Positions 29,217-38,542 of a DNA stretch of 64,000 nt are shown in pieces; the stretch's first letter is position 1, and the number at the start of each line of letters is the position of its first letter. The stretch is from contig NZ_FNTV01000001.1 in NCBI RefSeq assembly GCF_900105965.1, positions 2,542,001 to 2,606,000 on the forward strand, written 5' to 3'. The notes below the pieces were generated by a model. It was not told the DNA's origin, searched no databases, and saw nothing but the letters and a program-made list of their open reading frames with translations. Source of the DNA: Arthrobacter alpinus (lineage in GTDB: Bacteria; Actinomycetota; Actinomycetes; Actinomycetales; Micrococcaceae). Position numbers and translations under genes: made by a program.

Positions 29217-30431
29217 CTACTTCCCTACTGCGGCCGCGGGCTTTCGATCCAGCTTGTCCTGCAGCGCAAGGGTGGCCGCACCCAACGCAGCGGCGTCCCG
29301 CGGACTAGCCGACATGACGACAGAAACGTTGTGAACGCCCCTCGCCAAGGTGCGTGAATCCAGGGCCTTCTGGGCTTCTTCCAGATAAAACGCCTCACAC
29401 GAGGAGAATCCGGGGCCGGCTAGAACCACCATGTCCACATCGAATAAGTTGACCAAGGTGACGATGCCGCAAGCCAGGGACTCGGCTCCTTCACGAATAA
29501 TTTGCTTGGCCGCTTCATTGCCGCGCGCCGCAAGAATGCCCAGTTGAGACATGCCGTCCTCAACGTTGCCGCGCGCCACCTCGGCCAGACCCGCCGACGC
29601 CGGCGCCAACCTGGCCTGCTCCATCAAAACGGGAGGCGCCGCAAACAACTCCAAACAGCCCCTATTGCCGCACGGGCATTCGGGTCCACGGAAATCTACG
29701 CTGATGTGGCCCAGCTCCCCAGCGTTCGAGCTGCTGCCACGGTATGGCATCCCGTTGACCACCAAACCGCCGCCAATGCCCGTTGCCAGATACACCGTTG
29801 CGTAAGCCGAATGCGCCTCGGTGGTTCCCAGCCAGTACTCCCCCACGGCAGCCGCCGTGGCATCGTTGTCAACAATGACCGGCAGGGACGTTGCCGCCTC
29901 GAGCTCATTGGCCAAGGCGAAGCCGGAGAGATTTTTTAGGTAGGCAACGTTGCGCAGGTAGCCGCCGGGTTTGTCCAGAGGCCCGGGCATGGCAACACCG
30001 ATCCCCGCTATGGTGGCGCGCGTCAGGCCCAGGTTGCCAATCAAGTCCTCGACCGCCTGGGCGAGAAACGCCACAATGACTTGGGGATCCAAATCCTTGG
30101 CGCCACGCAAGATCTGCCGGCCCACAATGTTACCGGCCAGGTTGGCCGCAACGATGCCTACCGAGGCCGCACCGAGCTGGATGCCGATGGCCGTCATGGA
30201 GTCGTGGTTCAGGCGCACCAGAGTACGCGGCTTGCCGCCGGTGGATTCGGCCTGGCCCACCTCACGAACCAAACCCTCTGCCAACAAGTCACGCACCAGG
30301 TGCGTGATCGAGGCCGGAGTAAGTGAGGTTTCCCGAACCAGCTCAATCCTGCTGGTGGGCTCGGTGGCCCGGATAATATCCAGCACCCGGCTTCGTGAAT
30401 CTTGCCGCAGAGGAGCCTTCACCTTGATCAT
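29217..30431 (-). CDS. ROK family transcriptional repressor
   Basis: A 404-residue NagC/XylR-type regulator. Residues about 10-70 form a winged helix domain (SRIELVRETSLTPASITHLVRDLLAEGLV); the rest is the ROK sugar-binding domain with DNDATAAAVGEY and TGIGGGLV, and the zinc motif GPECPCGNRGCLE. It starts 9 bp after the alpha-galactosidase stop, so it is co-transcribed with the esterase and alpha-galactosidase. Candidate operators lie in the promoters on both sides. The inducer is probably a mono- or oligosaccharide of the pathway. Confidence 0.92.
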   Translation of the reverse strand: MIKVKAPLRQDSRSRVLDIIRATEPTSRIELVRETSLTPASITHLVRDLLAEGLVREVGQAESTGGKPRTLVRLNHDSMTAIGIQLGAASVGIVAANLAGNIVGRQILRGAKDLDPQVIVAFLAQAVEDLIGNLGLTRATIAGIGVAMPGPLDKPGGYLRNVAYLKNLSGFALANELEAATSLPVIVDNDATAAAVGEYWLGTTEAHSAYATVYLATGIGGGLVVNGMPYRGSSSNAGELGHISVDFRGPECPCGNRGCLELFAAPPVLMEQARLAPASAGLAEVARGNVEDGMSQLGILAARGNEAAKQIIREGAESLACGIVTLVNLFDVDMVVLAGPGFSSCEAFYLEEAQKALDSRTLARGVHNVSVVMSASPRDAAALGAATLALQDKLDRKPAAAVGK

Positions 30432-30440
30432 GATTCGATC

Positions 30441-32609
30441 CTAGCTGTCCGCAAGAGGTGCTTGAACGTGATCGGCGGCCTCGAGATGGACCACTACCGA
30501 ATGCTCCGGTTGCAGTGGCGGCATGGCGAGTCCGGCGGCGGCCAGCATGGCCCCGGAAAGGCGGATGCCGCCGTCGTTCATCCAGGCTGGTGAATTGTTG
30601 TTCGTGCCCAAGGGTGGCGTGGGGCCCAGCTGGCGGATGCTGTAGCTACGCTCCGGGTCAAGGCCGCGAAGGCGCACCGGAACCGGAGGCCAACAGGAGG
30701 GCCGGGACAGGACCGTGAACTCAAACAGCGCGGCGGAACGGTCACTGGCAATGACACCGTGTGCGCTGATTTCCGGCGTGGGGTGATCAACGCGCACCAC
30801 ATCGCCCTGGTGGAGCAGTGTGCGGTGTTCCTTGTAGACGCCAATCCAGTGCGCCAACTCCTGCTGCTCCGCGGCGGTCAGCAGGGTGATGTCCCACTCG
30901 ATGCCGTAGTGGCCAAAGAGCGCCGTGGCGGCCCTGAAGGACAGATCATGCGTGCGCCCGGTGGTGTGGGAGTGCGAACTGCCCACGTGGCTGCCCACCA
31001 ATTCGGGTGGCAGGAGCTGGGCGGTCCAGCGCAAAATCTGCTGGCGTTCCAGCGGATCGATGCAATCGCTTGCCCAGACCCTGTCTGTATGTTCCAGGAT
31101 GCCCAAATCAACTCGGGCGCCACCTGAGGAGCACGATTCAATCTCAAGTCCAGGGTGGCGATCCTTCAACTCCGCCAGGAGCCGGTATGTGGCCAGTGTC
31201 TGTTCGTGGACACCCGCGCTCCCGGTTGCGGTAGAACCGGCGTCCACGAGATCCCGGTTGTGATCCCATTTGATGTACCCAATGTTGCACCTGCCCACCA
31301 GCTCGCTAATGCGGTCCCGGATGTAGTCGTACGCCTCGGGAATGGCTAGATTGAGCACCTGCTGGTGGCGTGCCGGCAAAGGCATTCTGCCGACGGGCTG
31401 CAGGATCCAGTCGGGGTGTTCCCTGGCCAGATCAGACTCGGGATTGATCATCTCCGGTTCAAACCACAGGCCAAACTCAATTCCCAAGGTCGCCAGGTGA
31501 TCGGTCAGCGGTTGAAGCCCCTGAGGCCACACATCTTCATCGACATACCAGTCCCCCAGCCCGGCGGTGTCGTCACGGCGCCCGCGGAACCATCCGTCGT
31601 CGAGCACAAACCGCTCCACACCAAGCTCCGCCGCCTTGTCTGCGAGCGCCAGGATCCGTGTGAGGTCGTGGTCAAAGTACACGGCTTCCCAAGTGTTCAA
31701 GGTGACGGGCCGCAAGGTGGTGGGGTGCTGAGGGCGGGAGCGCAGGTGGTTGTGGAACTGCCGTGCTGCGGCGTCGAGTCCCACCCCGTGGCAGGCGTAT
31801 ACCCAGGGCGTGGAATAGCTGGACCCGGTTTTGAGCACAATCTCCCCTGGTAGCAGAAGCTCGCCGCCGCCCAGGAGGGTTTTCCCTGCGGAAGTGTGTT
31901 CCACGTACGTGAGGTGGTTTCCGCTGAAACCGACATGCAAGCCCCAGACTTCCCCGTGTCCAAAGCCGAAGCCTTCCTCGCCGGCGAGCAGGACAGTTGC
32001 CGCGTCGGCACCCGTGCGGCCGCGGCGGTTCTCCCGCAGGTGCGTGCCAACCGTGAGGGGGCGGCGCTGCGGTGTGCGTTCCTTGCTCCACCGTCCTGCC
32101 TGATCCATGGTTTCCACGGCACTGCCGGAAACGGGCAGCGCCACCACCAGCTGTTCCAGGTTGTAGTCGCTGGAACCCAGATTGGTCACGGACGCGCGCA
32201 GGCGCAGCAGACCCGAGTCCAGGAGCTGTATTTCCACCTCGAGTTCGAGTTCGCTGTTCCGGTCAACGCCGCGGGAGGTGACAGTGTTTCCTTGAACAGT
32301 GTGGTTCAGGTGACCCACTTGCGGCGTCCACGCCTGTCCGCTGCGATGGCCGCGCAGGCCGGGGGCACCCATCCATCCGGCGGCGTGTTCGGGAACCACA
32401 CTGATGCGGACAGGAACATCCACCGAGTTATCCAGTGCTGGTTCGGCATTCGCAGCGAACTCCCGGAGCTGCTCGTCACTCGCCGCACCAAGGTCGGCAC
32501 CCCAATGGAGTATTTGCGGAAGCTCGTCGCCGCTCAGGCGAAGGACAACGCCTGTGCCCGCCGCGCGTAGTTGGAGGTGTACGGGAGTCGCGGACGTTGC
32601 CTCAGGCAT
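30441..32609 (-). CDS. Alpha-galactosidase, GH36
   Basis: A 722-residue GH36 enzyme that removes alpha-linked galactose, for example from galactomannan or raffinose-type sugars. The nucleophile aspartate is in YIKWDHNRD and the acid/base in WASDCIDPLERQ; FVLDDGWFRGRRDD is the typical strand before the active site. ATG 32609 overlaps the esterase stop by 8 bp; the frame runs to 33071 but that part is the esterase read out of frame. No signal peptide is present, so it acts on imported oligosaccharides. Confidence 0.93.
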   Translation of the reverse strand: MPEATSATPVHLQLRAAGTGVVLRLSGDELPQILHWGADLGAASDEQLREFAANAEPALDNSVDVPVRISVVPEHAAGWMGAPGLRGHRSGQAWTPQVGHLNHTVQGNTVTSRGVDRNSELELEVEIQLLDSGLLRLRASVTNLGSSDYNLEQLVVALPVSGSAVETMDQAGRWSKERTPQRRPLTVGTHLRENRRGRTGADAATVLLAGEEGFGFGHGEVWGLHVGFSGNHLTYVEHTSAGKTLLGGGELLLPGEIVLKTGSSYSTPWVYACHGVGLDAAARQFHNHLRSRPQHPTTLRPVTLNTWEAVYFDHDLTRILALADKAAELGVERFVLDDGWFRGRRDDTAGLGDWYVDEDVWPQGLQPLTDHLATLGIEFGLWFEPEMINPESDLAREHPDWILQPVGRMPLPARHQQVLNLAIPEAYDYIRDRISELVGRCNIGYIKWDHNRDLVDAGSTATGSAGVHEQTLATYRLLAELKDRHPGLEIESCSSGGARVDLGILEHTDRVWASDCIDPLERQQILRWTAQLLPPELVGSHVGSSHSHTTGRTHDLSFRAATALFGHYGIEWDITLLTAAEQQELAHWIGVYKEHRTLLHQGDVVRVDHPTPEISAHGVIASDRSAALFEFTVLSRPSCWPPVPVRLRGLDPERSYSIRQLGPTPPLGTNNNSPAWMNDGGIRLSGAMLAAAGLAMPPLQPEHSVVVHLEAADHVQAPLADS

Positions 32610-33208
32610 TAACGGCTTCCAACCAGATAGCGGCAAGTTGGGCGTGGCCCAGCTCCGTGGGGTGAACGCCGTCGTCGGCCAGGGCAGCATTGCCGCCAAG
32701 GCTGCCTGCCAGAGCGTTGAGCTTGTCATGGGCTGGGACCAAGATGGCATCGAAGTCTGTCGCGAGGCGAGCCACGGCTTCTTGCTTGGCCTGCAGGTCA
32801 TCGGCCCAATCCAGTTGGCCCTCCGTGACGGGCAGCAGAAACGGCTGGACCAAAACGATGCGCCTGAAGTGCGGCGTGGCCTGTGTGAGCAGCTCACGGT
32901 ATCCAGCCTCGAAGTCCTCCGCGGAGGTGGGGTCGTTGTTGTCAAAGCGGCGCCAGGTGTCATTGATGCCGACCAAAATCGACAGGGTCTCGGCGTCGTT
33001 GCCCAAAACATCAACAGCCCACCGCGCCTGCAGATCAACCACACGGTCCCCGCCGATGCCAACATTGGCAACCGTCGATCCTTGCGAAGCCAGCTGCGCG
33101 GCGATTACTTGGACGTAGCCATCCCCCAACCCTCGTGGATCCTCACGGCGCACAATCGGTAACGCTGTCTCCGGCAAATAGGACACTTGATCCCTGCGAC
33201 TTGTCCAC
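32602..33208 (-). pseudogene. SGNH/GDSL esterase with an apparent N-terminal frameshift
   Basis: The body (RREDPRGLGDGYVQVIAAQ, then IGGDRVVDLQARW, VGINDTWRR and C-terminal DGVHPTELGHAQLA) is a single-domain SGNH hydrolase of about 200 residues. In the open frame the N-terminus lacks the GDS nucleophile. In the adjacent frame, starting at GTG 33208, the missing part reads MDKSQGSSVLFAGDSVTDC. The frames must switch near 33148-33155. Such enzymes deacetylate plant polysaccharide fragments, which fits acetylated mannan use. A sequencing error or a real lesion are both possible. Confidence 0.75.
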
Positions 33209-33240
33209 ACTGACTCCTCAACCCTTGAACTTTATTTAGT

Positions 33241-33254
33241 GACTAATCTAAGTC
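33241..33254 (-). promoter_or_regulatory. Probable ROK operator upstream of the esterase/alpha-galactosidase genes
   Basis: On the minus strand GACTTAGATTAGTC matches 11 of 14 positions of the palindrome in the ABC promoter (GACTTAATTAAGTC). It lies about 35 bp upstream of the esterase start, overlapping a possible promoter CCTGAC-17 bp-TAAAGT. A second small dyad, TTAGTGACTAA, overlaps it at 33236-33246. Confidence 0.5.
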
Positions 33255-33340
33255 AGGTTGAGGGCCAGCGGAAGCAATCTCGCCACTATTACGCGCAGAG
33301 TCACACTGGCCTGCGGCCCCGCATCCCACTATTGGCACCC

Positions 33341-33646
33341 TCAATCATCCAGATGCGGCAGGCAGGAGCACCTGACCTGGAAAATGGGTACCCCCGTGGG
33401 TTCCGCACCGTGGCCGGTGGCCACAAAGTATCCGTGGTCCAGCATGTACACGGGATACTGCGGCGACAAGGCGAGGTTGTACTTGCTGGGATAAACCCAC
33501 GCGCCGTCAATTTCATAGGCCGGCAACGCGTAGGTGTCTTGGCGGTTGTGGACGGTGGGATAAAGGTGGTTGTCAATCCAGAGATAACTGGCCAAGCCGT
33601 AGAGATGGTTGTCATTGTTCACGGTGGGAAAGATAACTGCGCGCAT
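33341..33646 (-). CDS. Small hypothetical protein
   Basis: About 101 residues, rich in tyrosine, asparagine and histidine in the first half (FPTVNNDNHLYGLASYLWID, DTYALPAYEIDGAWVYPSKYNLAL). I do not recognise the family. Codon positions look coding and nothing else occupies the stretch. The start at ATG 33646 lacks a strong ribosome site, and the frame extends to 33718. It lies about 90 bp from an iron-box-like sequence, on the side opposite to the ABC exporter genes, so it may be iron-regulated. Confidence 0.45.
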   Translation of the reverse strand: MRAVIFPTVNNDNHLYGLASYLWIDNHLYPTVHNRQDTYALPAYEIDGAWVYPSKYNLALSPQYPVYMLDHGYFVATGHGAEPTGVPIFQVRCSCLPHLDD

Positions 33647-33735
33647 GATTGGCCCCTGGTGCTCCTTGGATTGACACGGCCAGAGGGAGCACAGAGCCAC
33701 TCCAAGCGACTTCCCCATGCACCGATCCAGCCAAC

Positions 33736-33754
33736 TTAGGTGAGCCTAGCCTAA
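33736..33754. promoter_or_regulatory. DtxR/IdeR-type iron box
   Basis: The 19-mer TTAGGTGAGCCTAGCCTAA matches the known DtxR/IdeR consensus TTAGGTTAGSCTAACCTAA at 17 of 19 positions. It lies in the 238-bp gap between the small hypothetical gene (leftward) and the ABC exporter pair (rightward, start 33885). Either or both could be repressed by iron-loaded regulator. I see no other feature in this gap. Confidence 0.65.
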
Positions 33755-33884
33755 CAACTCATGAAGCTCCAAGACATGTGAAGCATAAAGTAACCAACGG
33801 GTCCGGCCGTCAGCATCTGCCGCACAGGAGTAGGGTTGGAAAATCATTGGCTTTTACGCACCACGGGGGCACGCACACAAGCGC

Positions 33885-35774
33885 ATGGCAAACAAAAATA
33901 ACAGCACACTGTTCCAAACTTTGAGCCGTCTGGCCCCGCAGCTTCGGCCCATAATGTGGCCCCTGATCTGGGGCTTCCTCTCGGCCCTCGCGGCCAGCGC
34001 CGTAGCCTTGGCCGTGCCTCAGGTGTATCGCTCCCTCGTTAACAAAGCCTTGCTCCCGGGGACCGGAACACAGGCGCTGTGGGTCGGGGCCGGCGTCGTA
34101 CTGGTCTTGGGATTGCTTGAGGCCGCGCTGATCTCCTTGCGCCGACAGTTTGTGATTGTCCCGGTCACCACGGTGGAAACCCGCATGCGGACCTCGTTCT
34201 ACCGCCACCTGCAAAACCTCGCCGTGGAATTCCACGACCGCTGGGGCTCGGGACAACTACTCAGCCGCGCCATGAGCGATCTGAACTTCATGCGCCGCTG
34301 GATGGCCTTTGGCGCCATCATGTTGGTGGTGACGGCGTTGACAGTGGTGATCGGGGTGGTCCTGATGTTCTCCATGAGTTGGGAGCTTGGCCTGATTTTC
34401 CTGGCCGCCGCCGTCCCCATTTCCATCTTCGGTTTCCGCTTCAGGCGATCCTACGGGCGTGTCAGCCGCAAGAGCCAGGACCAGGCCGGGGACCTCGCCA
34501 CTACGGTGGAGGAGTCCGTCCACGGCATCCGCGTGCTCAAAGCTTTTGGCCGCGGACAGGAGGCACTGGATGCGTTTGCCGGGCAGGCTCAAGAGTTGCA
34601 GGCCACCGAGATCCACAAGGCGAAATCCCTGGCCGTGTTCTCTCTGGTTGTCACCCTCCTGCCCGAGCTGGCCCTGGGTTCCGGCCTGGTGGTGGGTATT
34701 TTGCTTGTCTCCAACGGAAGGCTCGACGTCGGTGCCTTGGTTGCGTTTTTCGCAACAGCCGCAGTTGTGGCTGGCCCCGTGGAATCGATGGGCCCGCTGC
34801 TGGCCATGACCTTTGCAGCCAAGACAGCCCTGGACCGGCACTTTGAGGTTATCGACGCCGTCACCACGATCGAGGACCCGGCCGTCCCTGTTGAGCTTGC
34901 GGCGGTGCGTGGTGACTTGGAATTCCGCGGTGTCCACTTCCGTTTCCCTGACACCCCGTCCGGGACGCCGGATTTGCTCAATGGGATCGACCTGACGCTG
35001 CACGCCGGCGAAACCATGGCCCTTGTTGGCGTCACGGGCAGTGGCAAGAGCGCCCTGTTGAACCTGGTGCCGCGCTTGTTTGATGTCAGCTCCGGCGCCG
35101 TGCTGTTGGACGGCACCGACATCCGTCTGCTGCGCCTGGCGGAACTGCGCCGTCATGTTTCTGTCGCATTTGAGGACACCACCTTGTTCTCGCACTCGGT
35201 GCGCGAGAACGTGTTGTTGGGTGCACCGGAGCAATCCGGTGAGTCGTCCCATCTCAGCGGCGACGAGGCGCTGGAACGGGCTTTGGAGGTGGCGCAGGCA
35301 GGATTTGCCCACACCTTGGGCAACGGCGTGGACACCTTGATTGGCGAGGAGGGGTTGAGCTTGTCCGGCGGGCAGCGCCAGCGCGTCGCACTGGCGCGCG
35401 CCATCGCGGCCCGCCCCGCCGTGTTGGTCCTTGATGACCCGCTCTCCGCCTTGGATGTCAACACCGAAGAGCGCGTCATGGACAGGCTGCGTGTAGAACT
35501 CGCCGGGACCACCACCTTGATCGTGGCCCACCGCCCCTCCACCGTGGCCATGGCCGATCGTGTGGCGCTGCTGCAAGATGGCCGCATCACGGCCGTGGGT
35601 ACCCACTCCGAACTCCTTGCCGGCAATAGCCATTACCGCTATGTTTTGGCCAGCCTCACCGAGGAGCCCCGCGACTTGGACACCGGCGTTGACGATGACT
35701 TGGCCGATGATTTTGGTGCCGAAAGCTTGGGCACCAACCTTCCCATTCACAAACCCAAGGGAGCCGGCGCATGA
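33885..35774 (+). CDS. ABC exporter half-transporter (degenerate ATPase subunit)
   Basis: A 629-residue protein with an N-terminal six-helix exporter domain (about residues 15-310) and a C-terminal ATPase: Walker [10 protein letters not shown], signature LSGGQRQR, Walker [12 protein letters not shown]. The catalytic glutamate after Walker B is aspartate here, the usual mark of the degenerate half in heterodimeric exporters. Its stop overlaps the start of the second half by 4 bp. The iron box upstream suggests a role linked to iron or a siderophore, but no siderophore synthesis gene is present. Confidence 0.9.
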   Translation: MANKNNSTLFQTLSRLAPQLRPIMWPLIWGFLSALAASAVALAVPQVYRSLVNKALLPGTGTQALWVGAGVVLVLGLLEAALISLRRQFVIVPVTTVETRMRTSFYRHLQNLAVEFHDRWGSGQLLSRAMSDLNFMRRWMAFGAIMLVVTALTVVIGVVLMFSMSWELGLIFLAAAVPISIFGFRFRRSYGRVSRKSQDQAGDLATTVEESVHGIRVLKAFGRGQEALDAFAGQAQELQATEIHKAKSLAVFSLVVTLLPELALGSGLVVGILLVSNGRLDVGALVAFFATAAVVAGPVESMGPLLAMTFAAKTALDRHFEVIDAVTTIEDPAVPVELAAVRGDLEFRGVHFRFPDTPSGTPDLLNGIDLTLHAGETMALVGVTGSGKSALLNLVPRLFDVSSGAVLLDGTDIRLLRLAELRRHVSVAFEDTTLFSHSVRENVLLGAPEQSGESSHLSGDEALERALEVAQAGFAHTLGNGVDTLIGEEGLSLSGGQRQRVALARAIAARPAVLVLDDPLSALDVNTEERVMDRLRVELAGTTTLIVAHRPSTVAMADRVALLQDGRITAVGTHSELLAGNSHYRYVLASLTEEPRDLDTGVDDDLADDFGAESLGTNLPIHKPKGAGA

Positions 35775-37672
35775 GCCGCAGGGACAAGCGCACGGCAGAT
35801 CCGGCGTCGAACATTCGAGGCAGGAAGAATCCCAAAAAGGCGGCGCCCCAGGGGACCGCGGATGAGGATCGCGTGGACCTGAGCCGCGCGGACAGCCGGG
35901 CTGTGCGGCGGCGTTCGGTGAGGTTGCTCGGGACTCTGCTGCGTCCGGTGCGGGTACGTTTTGCCATCACGGTGGCGCTGGTGGTTCTCTCGCAGGCGGC
36001 AAAGGTGGCCGGTCCGTTGCTGATTGCCTACGGAATCGACACCGCCCTGCCAGCACTCACGGCGAATTCCGGCGCCAATCCCCTGCCCCTCATTGTTACT
36101 GGTGGCGGCTACATTCTTGCCGCGGTGGCCTCGGCTTGGCTGACATCGGCGTACCTGACGGCCACGGCGCGGCTTAGCCAGGCCATGCTGCTGGACCTGC
36201 GCATCCAGGTCTTCCGGCACACGCAGCGGCTAAGCATGGAATTTCATGAAAGTTACACCTCGGGGCGCATTATTTCGCGGCAGACCTCAGACCTGGAGGC
36301 CCTGCGCGAACTGCTGGATTCAGGCATCTCTTCGCTGGCGTCCGGACTGGTTTTTATGGCGTTGACGGCCGTGTCCATTTTCTCGCTCGACTGGATCACC
36401 GGCTTGCTGGTGCTTGCCACGGCCGTACCCATGCTGATGCTCTCGCGCTGGTACCAAAAGCGTTCCCAGGCCGCTTACCGATCCTCGCGTGTGGTTTCGG
36501 CCGGGTTGATTGTGCACTTTGTTGAGACCATGACGGGCATCCGTGCCGTCAAGGCGTTCCGGCGAGAGGAGGCGAATGCCGCCCGTTATGAGGAACTGGC
36601 CGAGGACTACCGCCGCGTCACTGTCCGTTCCATCAACCTCAACGGCGTTTTCCAGCCCGGTTTGGTGCTCATTGGAAATGTGGCAGTGGCCGTGGTGCTG
36701 TTGGCAGGCGGCTTCCGCGTGCTCGGCGGGGCGCTGGAAGTGGGCGCCCTTCTGGCGCTGCTGCTGGCGACCAAACGCTTCTTCCAGCCCGTGGGCCAGA
36801 TGGCCATGTTCTACAACTCCTTCCAGTCAGCGCAGGCCGCCTTGGAGAAAGTCTCAGGTTTGTTGGAGGAGGTGCCCACGGTTCGGCCACCGCGCCATCC
36901 TGTCCCGCTGCCAACGGCAAACGGTGAGATCCGATTCACCGGCGCCGAGTTCCATTACGGCAGCGGTCCTCTGGTGCTGCCGCGGCTGGATCTGCATATT
37001 CCCGCTGGTCAGACGGTTGCCGTGGTGGGTGCAACGGGTGCCGGAAAATCGACCCTGGCCAAGCTCATGTCGCGTTTCTATGACGTCACGGCCGGATCGT
37101 TAAAGCTCGACGGCGTGGAGTTGCGCGATCTTTCCAGCGCCGACCTTCGCCGTGCCGTTGTTATGGTGACGCAGGAGGCGTTCCTGTTCAGCGGGACGGT
37201 GGCCGAGAACATTGCGTTGGGCAACCCCGGCGCCACCCGCGAACAGATTGAGGCTGCCGCCCGCGATGTGGGAGCCGACGAATTCATCAGGGCCCTGCCC
37301 GACGGCTATGACACGGATGTCAACAAACGCGGCGGCAGGGTCTCCGCCGGACAGCGGCAGTTGATCTCCTTTGCCCGCGCCTTCCTGGCCAATCCGGCCG
37401 TGCTGATCCTGGACGAGGCCACCTCCTCACTGGACATCCCCTCCGAACGCCTGGTGCAAATCGGATTGCAGAAACTTCTGGGCGCACAAGGCGCCGCCAC
37501 GGGACGGACCGCTTTGATCATTGCGCACCGGCTTTCCACGGTGGCCATGGCGGACCGCGTGTTGGTGGTTCACGAGGGCCAGATTGTGGAAGACGGCTCC
37601 CCTGCCGAGCTGATTTCCGATGGCGGCCGCTTCGCCAAGCTGCACGGTGCGTGGCAGGACTCGCTCGTTTAA
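35771..37672 (+). CDS. ABC exporter half-transporter (catalytic subunit)
   Basis: A 633-residue partner of the preceding gene. An unusually basic N-terminal tail (about 45 residues, [10 protein letters not shown]) precedes six membrane segments. The ATPase has Walker [10 protein letters not shown], Walker [12 protein letters not shown] with the catalytic glutamate, but its signature reads VSAGQRQ rather than LSGGQ. With the partner's intact signature and defective Walker B, this gives one working and one degenerate ATP site, as known for heterodimeric exporters. Confidence 0.9.
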   Translation: MSRRDKRTADPASNIRGRKNPKKAAPQGTADEDRVDLSRADSRAVRRRSVRLLGTLLRPVRVRFAITVALVVLSQAAKVAGPLLIAYGIDTALPALTANSGANPLPLIVTGGGYILAAVASAWLTSAYLTATARLSQAMLLDLRIQVFRHTQRLSMEFHESYTSGRIISRQTSDLEALRELLDSGISSLASGLVFMALTAVSIFSLDWITGLLVLATAVPMLMLSRWYQKRSQAAYRSSRVVSAGLIVHFVETMTGIRAVKAFRREEANAARYEELAEDYRRVTVRSINLNGVFQPGLVLIGNVAVAVVLLAGGFRVLGGALEVGALLALLLATKRFFQPVGQMAMFYNSFQSAQAALEKVSGLLEEVPTVRPPRHPVPLPTANGEIRFTGAEFHYGSGPLVLPRLDLHIPAGQTVAVVGATGAGKSTLAKLMSRFYDVTAGSLKLDGVELRDLSSADLRRAVVMVTQEAFLFSGTVAENIALGNPGATREQIEAAARDVGADEFIRALPDGYDTDVNKRGGRVSAGQRQLISFARAFLANPAVLILDEATSSLDIPSERLVQIGLQKLLGAQGAATGRTALIIAHRLSTVAMADRVLVVHEGQIVEDGSPAELISDGGRFAKLHGAWQDSLV

Positions 37673-37744
37673 TGATGCTGTTCGCCTCGGCACTCGCGCC
37701 GGTAGGCTGAAACTGTCCACCTATTCGGCTGTCGCGGCAGGGGC

Positions 37745-38542
37745 ATGACAATGGTAACTTTTCGTGAACTTCACTCCTCCGGCACACCTTTGGTGCTGCC
37801 CAATGCCTGGGATGTGGGCTCGGCCCTGGCCTTTGTGGCGGCGGGCTACCCCGCCCTCGGAACCACCAGTTTTGGCATCTCCTCCAGTGCGGGAATGCCC
37901 GACGGCGGCCGGTCAGGCAGGGCGGCAACGCTCGCCTTGGCCGCGAAGTTGTGCCGGCTGCCCGTCCACGTCACGGTCGACTTCGAGGACGGCTACAGCG
38001 ACGATCCTGTTGAGGTTGCGGAGTCCGTGGCCCAGCTGGCGGCGCTGGGCGTGGCCGGAATCAACCTTGAGGACAGCCTGTCAGGGCAACTGGTGGAGCC
38101 ACTGGCCATGGCCGCCAAGGTCGCAGCTGTCAAGGAGCGCAATCCTGGGATTTTCATCAACGCCCGGGTCGACAACTTTTGGTTTGCCGAGCAGGCGACG
38201 CCGGAAGCGGTTGTGGCCCGTGCCCGGATGTACGCGGATGCGGGGGCTGAGGGGATCTTTGTCCCCGGTGTTGCGGCGGCGGCGGACATCCGCAGCATTG
38301 CGGCAGGAATTGGGCTGCCGCTGAATGTTTTGGCGCACCCCTCGCTGACTGTGGCGCAGCTGGGGCAGCTGGGTGTCAGCCGGGTTAGCTCGGGCTCCCT
38401 GCCCTACCGCGCAGCGATCGATGCAGCCGTTAGTGCCGCCGATTCACTGCGTAACGGCTCCCAGACGCCGGCCGCCACGTCTTATTGGGATATGCAGGCC
38501 CGCCTCGTGGCTTTCGAGCAGGGAACTACTCCCACGCAATAA
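37745..38542 (+). CDS. Isocitrate lyase/PEP mutase superfamily protein
   Basis: A 265-residue protein of the isocitrate lyase/PEP mutase superfamily, which makes or breaks C-C or P-C bonds next to a carboxylate. Visible motifs are LPNAWDVGSA, the metal-binding DFEDGY, and INLEDSL. The cysteine-containing KKCGH loop of true isocitrate lyase is absent, so it belongs to the uncharacterised subgroup. AGGGG precedes the ATG. Its last 17 bp overlap tail-to-tail with the reverse transcriptase gene. Confidence 0.87.
   Translation: MTMVTFRELHSSGTPLVLPNAWDVGSALAFVAAGYPALGTTSFGISSSAGMPDGGRSGRAATLALAAKLCRLPVHVTVDFEDGYSDDPVEVAESVAQLAALGVAGINLEDSLSGQLVEPLAMAAKVAAVKERNPGIFINARVDNFWFAEQATPEAVVARARMYADAGAEGIFVPGVAAAADIRSIAAGIGLPLNVLAHPSLTVAQLGQLGVSRVSSGSLPYRAAIDAAVSAADSLRNGSQTPAATSYWDMQARLVAFEQGTTPTQ

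Noticed and set aside
32610..33071. 154-residue extension of the alpha-galactosidase
   Set aside because: It is the esterase gene read out of frame; the GH36 domain begins after ATG 32609.
34257..35750. 497-codon minus-strand frame across the first ABC exporter gene
   Set aside because: Antisense shadow of a gene with all ABC motifs; low-complexity Gln/Gly/His translation.
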